Below are positions 24,761 to 32,155 of a DNA stretch of 64,000 bases, in pieces (position 1 is the first letter of the stretch; each line of letters opens with the position of its first letter). Source of the stretch: VAYN01 sp963702075 (GTDB lineage: Bacteria; Actinomycetota; Thermoleophilia; Solirubrobacterales; 70-9). The stretch covers positions 682,001-746,000 of the forward strand of contig OY969703.1 in assembly GCA_963702075.1 (NCBI GenBank). The letters run 5' to 3'. The notes below the pieces were generated by a model, which was not told the DNA's origin, did not search any database, and saw only the letters and a program-made list of their open reading frames with translations. A program made the translations under genes and the position numbers.

Positions 24761-25539
24761 TTCAAGAGACCGGCGAGGTCCGGGAGGACGTGGTCCGGTG
24801 GCGGGTCGGCCGCCTCGGCTTCCTCACGCGAGGTGGTGCCGCTGAGGACGAGGATCGTCTCCAGGCCGGCGGCGCGGCCGCCGTCGATGTCGGAGCTGAT
24901 CCGGTCGCCGACCATGGCCAGCCGTCCCCCGCCGACCGCCTCCTTCGCGATCTCGAACAGGTGCCGCTCGGGCTTGCCGGCGATCGTCGCCCGCTGCCCC
25001 GAGGCGACTTCCACCGCCGCCAGCACCGCTCCCGTCCCCGGCAGCTCGCCGCCGGGGAAGGGCATCGTCGGGTCGTGGCTGGTGGCGAAGAGCCGGGCTC
25101 CGTGGTCGAGGGCGAACTTCGCGGTCCGCAGCTCGCCGTAGTCGAAGCCTTTGTGGCCGGAGACGACGACCACGTCGGCCTCCTCCGCCTCCGCGCCCTC
25201 TAGCACCCGCGCGCCCGTCGCCGCCACCATCTCCCTCAATGGCGCGGCGCCGATCACGAAGGCGCCGCCACCCTCGCCCGCGGCCTCGCCGGCCAGCCGC
25301 GCCACCGCCGTCCCCGCGGTGACGATCTGCTCCGGGTCGACTGTGATCCCCAGGTCGCGCAGCCGCTCCGCGTAGGCCTCCGGCAGCCGCCCCGGATTGT
25401 TGGTGACGAAGACGATTCGCTTGCCGCCGTCCAGCAGCGCCCGCAGCGCCTCAACCGACCCGGGCACCTGCTCGCGGCCGATCCAGACGACCCCGTCGAG
25501 GTCGATCAGCAGTCCGTCGAAGCGGTCGGCGAGGGGCAC
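24757..25539 (-). CDS. HAD-IIA family phosphatase (NagD / 4-nitrophenylphosphatase-like)
   Basis: 260 residues. HAD motif I is DLDGVVW near residue 12, motif II FVTNNPGR near 45, the Lys of motif III lies in GKPERHLFEIA near 180, and motif IV is MVGDRISSDIDGG near 200. The C2-type cap sits between motifs II and III, as in NagD and phosphoglycolate phosphatases. The exact substrate is undetermined. It overlaps the MFS gene by four bases and is divergent from the ABC exporter. Confidence 0.9.
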   Translation of the reverse strand: MPLADRFDGLLIDLDGVVWIGREQVPGSVEALRALLDGGKRIVFVTNNPGRLPEAYAERLRDLGITVDPEQIVTAGTAVARLAGEAAGEGGGAFVIGAAPLREMVAATGARVLEGAEAEEADVVVVSGHKGFDYGELRTAKFALDHGARLFATSHDPTMPFPGGELPGTGAVLAAVEVASGQRATIAGKPERHLFEIAKEAVGGGRLAMVGDRISSDIDGGRAAGLETILVLSGTTSREEAEAADPPPDHVLPDLAGLLK

Positions 25540-25569
25540 GACCGCACCCTATTCGGCCATCTCGATACG

Positions 25570-26310
25570 GTGCCTGCAGTGAGCGTCAACGGACCAGTCG
25601 TCGTCGCCACCGACCTCCACCGCCGCTTCGGCGAGGGGGACGCGGCCGTCGATGCCCTCGCGGGCGTCAGCACCTCCTTCGAGCGCGACCGGTTCACCGC
25701 GATCATGGGCCCCTCGGGCTCGGGCAAGTCGACGCTGATGCACATCCTCGCCGGCCTCGATAAACCCAGCTCCGGCACGGTCGAGCTCGACGGCGTTGAC
25801 ATCACCGGGCTCGACGACGGTGAGCTGACCCAGCTGCGCCGCGACAAGCTCGGCTTCGTCTTCCAGTTCTTCAACCTGCTGCCGGTGCTGACCGCGGAGG
25901 AGAACCTGGTGCTGCCGCTCTCGATCGCCGGCCGCAAGCCCGACCGGCAGTGGGTCGACCGGCTGATCCGCACGGTCGGGCTCGAGGACCGGCGCACCCA
26001 TCGCCCGACCGAGCTCTCCGGCGGCCAGCAGCAGCGGGTCGCCGTCGCCCGCGCCCTGGTCAGCAAACCGGCGGTCGTCTTCGCCGACGAGCCGACTGGC
26101 AACCTCGACTCGAAGGCGAGCGCCGACGTGCTGCGGCTGCTGCGAGGGGCGGTCGACGAGTTCGGCCAGACGGTGGTGATGGTCACCCACGACCCGGCCG
26201 CCGCCGCCCACGCCGACCGCCTGATCACGTTGCAGGATGGGAAGATCGTCAACGACGCCGCCCCCGGCTCGGCGGACGACGTGATCGAGCTGCAGAAGCG
26301 GCTTGACTAG
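25570..26310 (+). CDS. ABC transporter ATP-binding protein (MacB/LolD type)
   Basis: 246 residues; GTG at 25570 or 25579 could start it. Walker A GPSGSGKST is near residue 47, the Q-loop FQFFNLLP near 97, the ABC signature LSGGQQQRV near 150, and Walker B VVFADEPTGNLD near 170, followed by the H-loop VTHDP. The GNLDS extension is typical of the MacB/LolD/FtsE class that pairs with FtsX-type permeases, which is exactly the next gene (overlap of eight bases). Confidence 0.94.
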   Translation: MPAVSVNGPVVVATDLHRRFGEGDAAVDALAGVSTSFERDRFTAIMGPSGSGKSTLMHILAGLDKPSSGTVELDGVDITGLDDGELTQLRRDKLGFVFQFFNLLPVLTAEENLVLPLSIAGRKPDRQWVDRLIRTVGLEDRRTHRPTELSGGQQQRVAVARALVSKPAVVFADEPTGNLDSKASADVLRLLRGAVDEFGQTVVMVTHDPAAAAHADRLITLQDGKIVNDAAPGSADDVIELQKRLD

Positions 26311-28861
26311 CCTCGCCCTCAAGAGCCTCTGGGCTCGCAAGGTGCGGGCCCTGACGACGATCTTCGCCGTCGTCCTCGGCGTCGCCTTCGTCGCCGGCTC
26401 CTATGTCCTCACCGACACGATCTTCGCCGCCTTCGACGAGATCTTCAGCGAGTCGCTGAGCGGGACCAGCGTCGTCATCACCGCCGAGAACCCGGTCAAG
26501 CAGGAAAGCGGGGAAACGCCGACGGTCAGCGCCTCGCTGCTGCCACGCGTGCAGCACACGCGGGGCGTCCGGCTCGCCGCCGGCGCGATCTTCACCCCCG
26601 GCGGCTTCTTCAACGAACAGGGCGAAAAGATCGGCAACAAATTCGCCCTGAAGTTCATCTCCTCGACGCTGCCCGATGGGCTGGAGTCGCTTAATTACGT
26701 CGAAGGCCACAAGCCGCGGGGTCCGCGCGAAGCCTCGATCGACAAGGCAGCGGCTGAAGACGGCAGTCTCGAACTGGGCGAAAAAATCGAGCTGATCGGC
26801 CAGGGGGCGGCGGAGAAATTCCGCCTCGTCGGCTTGACCAAGCTCGGCAGCGCCTCCTTCGGCGGCGCCAGCATCGCCCAGGTGACGCTGCCGGTCGCCC
26901 AGCGCCTCACCCACAAGCGCGGGCGCTTCGACCAGATCTCCGTCGCCGCCCAAAAGGGCGTCGCAGCGGTGGTCCTAAAACGGCGGATCAAGGCGCAGAT
27001 GCCGCCCGGGGTCCGGGTCGAGACGGCAAAGGAAAGCGCCGACCGCTCCTCCGAAGAAATCCGCGAAAGCCTCGGCTTCCTACAGACCTTCCTCCTCGTC
27101 TTCGGCTTCATCGCCGTCTTCGTCGGTTCCTTCCTGATCTTCAACACGTTCTCGATCACGGTCGCCCAGCGGGTGAGTGAATTCGGGATGTTGCGAACGC
27201 TCGGCGCCTCGCGGCGCCAGATCCTCAGCTCGGTGATGGTCGAAGCGGGAGCGATCGGGCTGCTCGGCGCCCTGATCGGGATCGCCGGCGGCTTCGCGAT
27301 CGCGGCGGCGATCGAGGCGCTCTTCAAGGCGGTCGGGATCGACCTGCCGACGACCGGCCTGCAGTTGCAATCGCGGACGGTGATCGTCGCCCTGGTCGTC
27401 GGCGTCGTGGTCACTCTGGTCGCCTCGCTGATCCCGGCGCTGCGCTCGACCCGGGTGCCGCCGATCGCCGCCCTGCACGCCTTCACCGTGGCGCCGAGCC
27501 GGCGGCGGCGCCTCGTCTACCTCGTGCTCTCGATCCTGCTCGGCGCCGCCGGCATCGCGATGGTGCTGTTCGGCCTGCTCGGGAGCGGCTCGGCCGGCAC
27601 CCGCGCCGAGCTGATGGGCGGCGGCGCGGTGGCGGTCGTCTTCGCGATCTCGATCTTCAGCCCACGGCTGGTGCCACCGCTCTCGACCGTTGCCGGCTGG
27701 CCGTTGGAGCGGCTGCGGCGACTGACCGGACGGCTCGCCCGTGAGAACGCCCAGCGCAATCCGAGCCGTACCGCGATCACCGCCGCGGCGCTGATGATCG
27801 GCCTCGCCCTGGTTGCATTCGTAACCGTCTTCGCGGCCGGGCTGAAAAGCACGGTCGCGCAGGTCGTCGACGAAAACTTCGCCGGCGGGCTGGTGATCCA
27901 GAACAGCGACGGCTTCTCGCCGATCCCCAACGGGGCGGCGAAGGCGGCGCGCAAAGTCCCCGGCGTCGCCTTCGTGGCGACGATCCGCGGCGCTCAGGCG
28001 AAGGTGGTCGAAGGCGGCAGGCCTGGCAACACCGTGCAGGTAAATGCCCCCACCCGGGACATCGGCGAGACGGTCAACATCGAATGGAAGCGGGGCGGTC
28101 CTAGCGCGCTGCGCAAGCTCAGAGGGAGCCAGGCGATCGTCTCCGACGACTTCGCCTCGGCTCACGGTCTCGCGCTCGGCGACAGCTTCCAGCTGCTGAC
28201 GCAGACGCGGGCGCAGCCGCGGTTCCGGGTCGTCGGTGAGTTCGACTCCAAGCTCGGAGTCCTCGGCAACGTCCTCGTCACCCAGGGCGTGATGGCGCGC
28301 GCCTTTGCCCAGACGCAGGACCTCTTCGACTTCGTCGAGGTCGAGCCGGGGGCGGACGCCGCGAAGGTCCAGACGCTGCTGACGAAAGGCTCCGAAGCGC
28401 TGTTCCCGGTGACCGAAGTCCTCAACCAGCAGGAACTGAAGGAAAGCCGCGAAGAACAGATCGACCAGCTGGTCCAGCTCGTCTACGCCCTGCTCCTGTT
28501 CGCGATCCTGATCTCCCTGTTCGGGATCGCCAACACGCTGGCGCTCTCGATTCACGAACGAACGCGGGAGCTGGGGATGCTGCGGGCGATCGGGATGTCA
28601 CGACGGCAGGTGCGGACGATGATCCGCTACGAGGCGGTGATCACGGCGCTGATCGGGGCGATCCTCGGGATGGTCCTCGGGATCGTCTTTGCGACCCTGA
28701 TCGCCCAGCCGCTGAAGTCGGAAGGCTTCACGCTCTCCTACCCCGTCGGCTCGCTGATCGTGCTGCTGGTCCTGGCGGCACTGGCGGGCGTGCTGGCGGC
28801 GATCCTGCCGGCGCGGCGGGCGTCGCGGCTGGACGTGCTGCAGTCCCTCCAGTACGAGTAG
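26303..28861 (+). CDS. FtsX-type ABC permease, two fused FtsX domains
   Basis: 852 residues from a TTG. One transmembrane helix near residue 20 is followed by a large extracytoplasmic domain (about 45-250). The first FtsX triad is at about 255-390, a central TM pair near 405-455, a second N-terminal helix near 490, a second extracytoplasmic domain (about 515-705), and the second FtsX triad at 710-850. The repeated motifs RVSEFGMLRTLGASRRQI and RTRELGMLRAIGMSRRQV mark the coupling helices. Such exporters move lipoproteins, lipids or peptides mechanically instead of through a channel. No substrate-binding protein is linked. Confidence 0.92.
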   Translation: MTSLALKSLWARKVRALTTIFAVVLGVAFVAGSYVLTDTIFAAFDEIFSESLSGTSVVITAENPVKQESGETPTVSASLLPRVQHTRGVRLAAGAIFTPGGFFNEQGEKIGNKFALKFISSTLPDGLESLNYVEGHKPRGPREASIDKAAAEDGSLELGEKIELIGQGAAEKFRLVGLTKLGSASFGGASIAQVTLPVAQRLTHKRGRFDQISVAAQKGVAAVVLKRRIKAQMPPGVRVETAKESADRSSEEIRESLGFLQTFLLVFGFIAVFVGSFLIFNTFSITVAQRVSEFGMLRTLGASRRQILSSVMVEAGAIGLLGALIGIAGGFAIAAAIEALFKAVGIDLPTTGLQLQSRTVIVALVVGVVVTLVASLIPALRSTRVPPIAALHAFTVAPSRRRRLVYLVLSILLGAAGIAMVLFGLLGSGSAGTRAELMGGGAVAVVFAISIFSPRLVPPLSTVAGWPLERLRRLTGRLARENAQRNPSRTAITAAALMIGLALVAFVTVFAAGLKSTVAQVVDENFAGGLVIQNSDGFSPIPNGAAKAARKVPGVAFVATIRGAQAKVVEGGRPGNTVQVNAPTRDIGETVNIEWKRGGPSALRKLRGSQAIVSDDFASAHGLALGDSFQLLTQTRAQPRFRVVGEFDSKLGVLGNVLVTQGVMARAFAQTQDLFDFVEVEPGADAAKVQTLLTKGSEALFPVTEVLNQQELKESREEQIDQLVQLVYALLLFAILISLFGIANTLALSIHERTRELGMLRAIGMSRRQVRTMIRYEAVITALIGAILGMVLGIVFATLIAQPLKSEGFTLSYPVGSLIVLLVLAALAGVLAAILPARRASRLDVLQSLQYE

Positions 28862-28862
28862 G

Positions 28863-29924
28863 TCAGCGGGCGAGGCCCATACGCAGCGCCCCGGCGGCTT
28901 CGAGCATCGCGGCCCGGGACGAGGGGCAGATCGCGGTGAGGTTGGCGAAGGTGTGAATCTGGTCGGGGTGGCGACGCAGCGCCACCTGAACGCCCGCCTC
29001 GCGCAGCCGCTGGGCGAAGGCCTCACCCTCGTCGCGCAGCGGGTCGAAGCCGGCGGTGGCGATGTAGGTGGGCGGCAGGGCGGAGAGGTCGGCCGCCTCG
29101 AGCAGGGCGACGCGCGGGTCGCCGCGGTCGACCCCGGGCGGCAGGTAGTGCTCCTCGAACCATTCCATGTCGCCGCGGGTGAGCATGAAGCCCTCTTCGA
29201 AGGTCCGGCGCGAGGGGGCGGTCCCCGCGGTTTCGGTTACCGGGTAGATCAGCAGCTGCATCGCCGGCGAGGCGACCCCGCCGTCGCGCGCCATCAGGCA
29301 GGTTGCGGCGGCGAGGTTGGCGCCGGCGCTGTCGCCGCCGACGCCGATCCGGCCGGGGTCGGCCTGCAGACGTTCGGCGTTGGCCGTGGCCCACTCGTAC
29401 GCGGCAAGGGCGTCTTCCGCCGCGGCCGGGAAGGGATGCTCCGGCGCCAGCCGGTAGTCGACCGAGAGGACGCGGGCGCCGGAGTGGGCGGCGAGGAAGC
29501 GGCAGGGATCGTCGTGGGTGTCGAGATCGCCGATCACCCAGCCGCCGCCGTGGAAGTAGACGAGCAGGGATGACGGCTCGCTCGATGCCGTCGGTGAGTA
29601 AAGCCTGGCCTCGATCGTTCCGGCCGGCCCCGGGATTGCGATCGACTCGACCTGCGCCATCGGGATCGGCGGCCGGTGCGCGACGATCCGCGCCTCCTGC
29701 AGCCGTTCGACCCGGGTCTCGGCCACCGCTCGTGTTCCCGGCAGTCCGTCCTCGGAGGCGAGGTCGTCCAGTCTCAGCAGGGTGTGGACGTCGAGGGCGA
29801 GCCGCTGCCCGTCGAGCTCCGGAGCCGCTCCAAAAATCAAACGCTGCAGCCACGGCGGCAGGCCGCAGAGGAGCTTGAGGACGCGATGCTCGGCAGCGAT
29901 TGGGAGGCGCGGCAGGTTGGCCAC
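28863..29924 (-). CDS. alpha/beta hydrolase, HSL/carboxylesterase family
   Basis: 353 residues. The oxyanion motif HGGGWVIGDLDTHD is near residue 125 and the nucleophile elbow GGDSAGANLAA near 190 holds the catalytic Ser. The Asp and His are expected in TAGFDPLRDEGE near 295 and RHPDQIHTFANL near 325. This arrangement is that of bacterial hormone-sensitive-lipase-type esterases (family IV), which hydrolyse short acyl esters. It has a longer N-terminal cap helix region than the smallest members. Convergent with the FtsX permease. Confidence 0.9.
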   Translation of the reverse strand: MANLPRLPIAAEHRVLKLLCGLPPWLQRLIFGAAPELDGQRLALDVHTLLRLDDLASEDGLPGTRAVAETRVERLQEARIVAHRPPIPMAQVESIAIPGPAGTIEARLYSPTASSEPSSLLVYFHGGGWVIGDLDTHDDPCRFLAAHSGARVLSVDYRLAPEHPFPAAAEDALAAYEWATANAERLQADPGRIGVGGDSAGANLAAATCLMARDGGVASPAMQLLIYPVTETAGTAPSRRTFEEGFMLTRGDMEWFEEHYLPPGVDRGDPRVALLEAADLSALPPTYIATAGFDPLRDEGEAFAQRLREAGVQVALRRHPDQIHTFANLTAICPSSRAAMLEAAGALRMGLAR

Positions 29925-29982
29925 GAGCGCAGGCTAGCGACGCAGGGGGGAGAACTTTCCCCGCCCAAACCCTTAAGGGGAC

Positions 29983-30189
29983 ATGCGGTCGCTTCTTCCG
30001 CTTCTCCTTGTTGTCCTCACGGGGCTCGCAATCCCGCTGAACACCTCAGCGGGGTCCGAGCCCCGCGACGGGGTTCAACGGGTCTTCTGCGAGCGCCCGC
30101 GCACCCTCCAGCTCCACCGTTTCGAGGACCGCTCCGCCCGCCTGGAGTGCGGTGGCCGCATCATCGTCCGCGTCGCGGTCCCCGGCTGA
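29983..30189 (+). CDS. small secreted protein with two Cys
   Basis: 68 residues. A hydrophobic signal peptide (about residues 3-20, cleavage near TSA-GS) precedes a mature segment of about 45 residues with two Cys residues, which may form one disulfide. AAGGGG lies a suitable distance before the ATG. I know no family for it. It precedes the P450 gene on the same strand, with the P450 ATG 56 bases after its stop. Confidence 0.5.
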   Translation: MRSLLPLLLVVLTGLAIPLNTSAGSEPRDGVQRVFCERPRTLQLHRFEDRSARLECGGRIIVRVAVPG

Positions 30190-30244
30190 GGCCCGGACCG
30201 ATCTCACACACCCGCCGTTCCTTGTCGCAATAGGCTCGAAAGCC

Positions 30245-31591
30245 ATGGAGGCGACCGCCACCGCTGCTTCTTCGGTCAACGGACACAGTCCGACGGCGAT
30301 CAAGGGACTGCCGCCGGGACCGCGGATGGGGCGGGTGCCGCAGACGGCGATCTGGTCGCGCAAAGCCCAGTGGCTGCTGGAGCAGAGCCGCGCCCGCTTC
30401 GGCCGCATGTTCACGCTGAAGATCGCCTACGAGGGCGACTGGGTCGTGATCTCCGATCCGGAGCTGGTCAAGCAGGTCTTCACCGGCGACCCGCGCGTCT
30501 TCCACGCCGGCGAGGGCAACCAGATCCTGCGCCCGATCCTCGGCGACAACTCGGTGCTGGTCCTCGACGAGAAGAAGCACATAGGCCAGCGCAAGCTGCT
30601 GCTGCCGCCCTTCCACGGCGAGCGGATGCAGGCTTACGGCGAGAAGATGGCCGAGATCGCCGCCCGCGAGATCGAGAGCTGGCCGACCGGCGTCCCCTAC
30701 AAATTGCGGCCGCGGATGCAGGCGATCACCCTCGAGATCGTCCTCGAGACGGTCTTCGGCGTCCACGGCGGCGAGCGGATGGCGCCGCTGCGCGACGCCC
30801 TGCGCGAGTTCCTCGACCTCACCACCGACCCGAAGGTGCTACTGCCGATCCTGCTGATCGGCCCCGAGCGGATCAACGGCGTGCCGGCCTTCCGCCGCCG
30901 GGTCGAGCGGGTCGACCGGCTGCTGGCGGCGGAGATCGGCGAGCGGCGGGCTGCCGAAGACTTGACCGAGCGCGACGACGTCCTCTCGATGCTGGTCCAG
31001 GCGAGGCACGAGGACGGCAGCCCGATGAGCGACGCCGAGATCCGCGACGAGCTGCTGACGCTCCTGGTCGCCGGTCACGAGACGACGGCCACGGCGCTGT
31101 CCTGGGCGATGGAGCGGCTGACCCGCCACCCCGAGAAGCTGGAGCGGCTGCGCGACGAGGTCGAGGCGGGGGAGGAGGCCTACCTGACCGCGACGATCCA
31201 GGAGACGCTGCGGCTGCGGCCGGTGATCGTCGTCGTCATCCGCAAGCTGACCGAGCCGGTCGAGCTCGGCGGCTACGAGCTGCCCGCCGGGGCCCGCGTC
31301 GTCCCCAGCATCCACCTGATCCACCGCGACCCGCAGCTCTATCCCGAACCCGACCGCTTCCTCCCCGAGCGCTTCCTCGACGACCCACCTGGCACCTACA
31401 CCTGGATCCCCTTCGGCGGCGGCGTCCGCCGCTGCCTCGGCGCCGCCTTCGCCCAGTTCGAGATGGCCGTGGTCCTCCGTGAGTTGGTCCGCCGCTACGA
31501 GATCACGCCCGCGACCCAGGCCCCAGAGCGCCCCTACCGCCGCGCCATCACCGAGACGCCGAGGCACGACGCCGAGGTCATCCTCAACTAG
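30245..31591 (+). CDS. cytochrome P450
   Basis: 448 residues from ATG 30245. The frame is open from 30152, but that would overlap the small secreted gene. The I-helix oxygen-activation motif AGHETTATALS is near residue 280, ExxR is ETLRLRP near 320, PERF near 373, and the haem thiolate motif FGGGVRRCLGAAFA near 395. The N-terminal GLPPGPRMG is a membrane-proximal proline hinge without a transmembrane anchor, typical of soluble bacterial P450s. No ferredoxin or reductase is adjacent. Substrate unknown. Confidence 0.93.
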   Translation: MEATATAASSVNGHSPTAIKGLPPGPRMGRVPQTAIWSRKAQWLLEQSRARFGRMFTLKIAYEGDWVVISDPELVKQVFTGDPRVFHAGEGNQILRPILGDNSVLVLDEKKHIGQRKLLLPPFHGERMQAYGEKMAEIAAREIESWPTGVPYKLRPRMQAITLEIVLETVFGVHGGERMAPLRDALREFLDLTTDPKVLLPILLIGPERINGVPAFRRRVERVDRLLAAEIGERRAAEDLTERDDVLSMLVQARHEDGSPMSDAEIRDELLTLLVAGHETTATALSWAMERLTRHPEKLERLRDEVEAGEEAYLTATIQETLRLRPVIVVVIRKLTEPVELGGYELPAGARVVPSIHLIHRDPQLYPEPDRFLPERFLDDPPGTYTWIPFGGGVRRCLGAAFAQFEMAVVLRELVRRYEITPATQAPERPYRRAITETPRHDAEVILN

Positions 31592-32151
31592 CGAGCTGGG
31601 CCGCTCTCTTCGCCGGCGAGGCGAAGGAACGGCAGCGACAGCGCCGGGACCAGGAACAGGACTGACGCGGCTCCCGCCCAGCGGGATCCGATGTCGACCC
31701 CGGCGGTGTCGAGCACCGCCATGGTTCCCAAGGCCACAAGGCCCACAAGGGCAACCCGGCGGGCCGTGGCCGCCCCTGGGACCGCCTTGTCGCCGTCTTC
31801 CCCGCTCAGGACGAGCGAGCCGCCACCAAAGAGGAGCGAGATCGTCACCATGACGATCGTCCGGGACAGGTCTCCGAAATAGTCGTGCTCCCGCCAGATT
31901 TCGACCAGCATGAGAACAAAGGTCGTGGCCGCGATCAGCAGCGTCGCCCAGCCCCAGAGGTCGACCGGCTCCGGGTGGTAGAGCAGGCGCCCCCCTGCCG
32001 CTGCGACCAGCCCGAAGACGATGACCGCGAGGGTGGTGAAGCCGACCCTCGTCGACAGCGCATCGACGTTGCTCTTGGTCAGCAGCAGGAGCAGCAGGAC
32101 GGCGCCGCCGGCGTAGCCGATCGCGAGGATCAGCCGGCTCAGTTGGGCCAT
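31588..32151 (-). CDS. six-helix membrane protein, unknown function
   Basis: 187 residues, about six hydrophobic helices (near residues 5-25, 37-55, 67-85, 97-114, 130-147 and 160-177). A short charged loop with SGEDGDKAVPG sits between helices 4 and 5. No known family motif is visible. It ends with a four-base convergent overlap with the P450 gene and starts four bases after the nrdJ stop on the same strand, so it may be co-transcribed with nrdJ, though no functional link is evident. Confidence 0.65.
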   Translation of the reverse strand: MAQLSRLILAIGYAGGAVLLLLLLTKSNVDALSTRVGFTTLAVIVFGLVAAAGGRLLYHPEPVDLWGWATLLIAATTFVLMLVEIWREHDYFGDLSRTIVMVTISLLFGGGSLVLSGEDGDKAVPGAATARRVALVGLVALGTMAVLDTAGVDIGSRWAGAASVLFLVPALSLPFLRLAGEESGPAR

Positions 32152-32155
32152 CGGC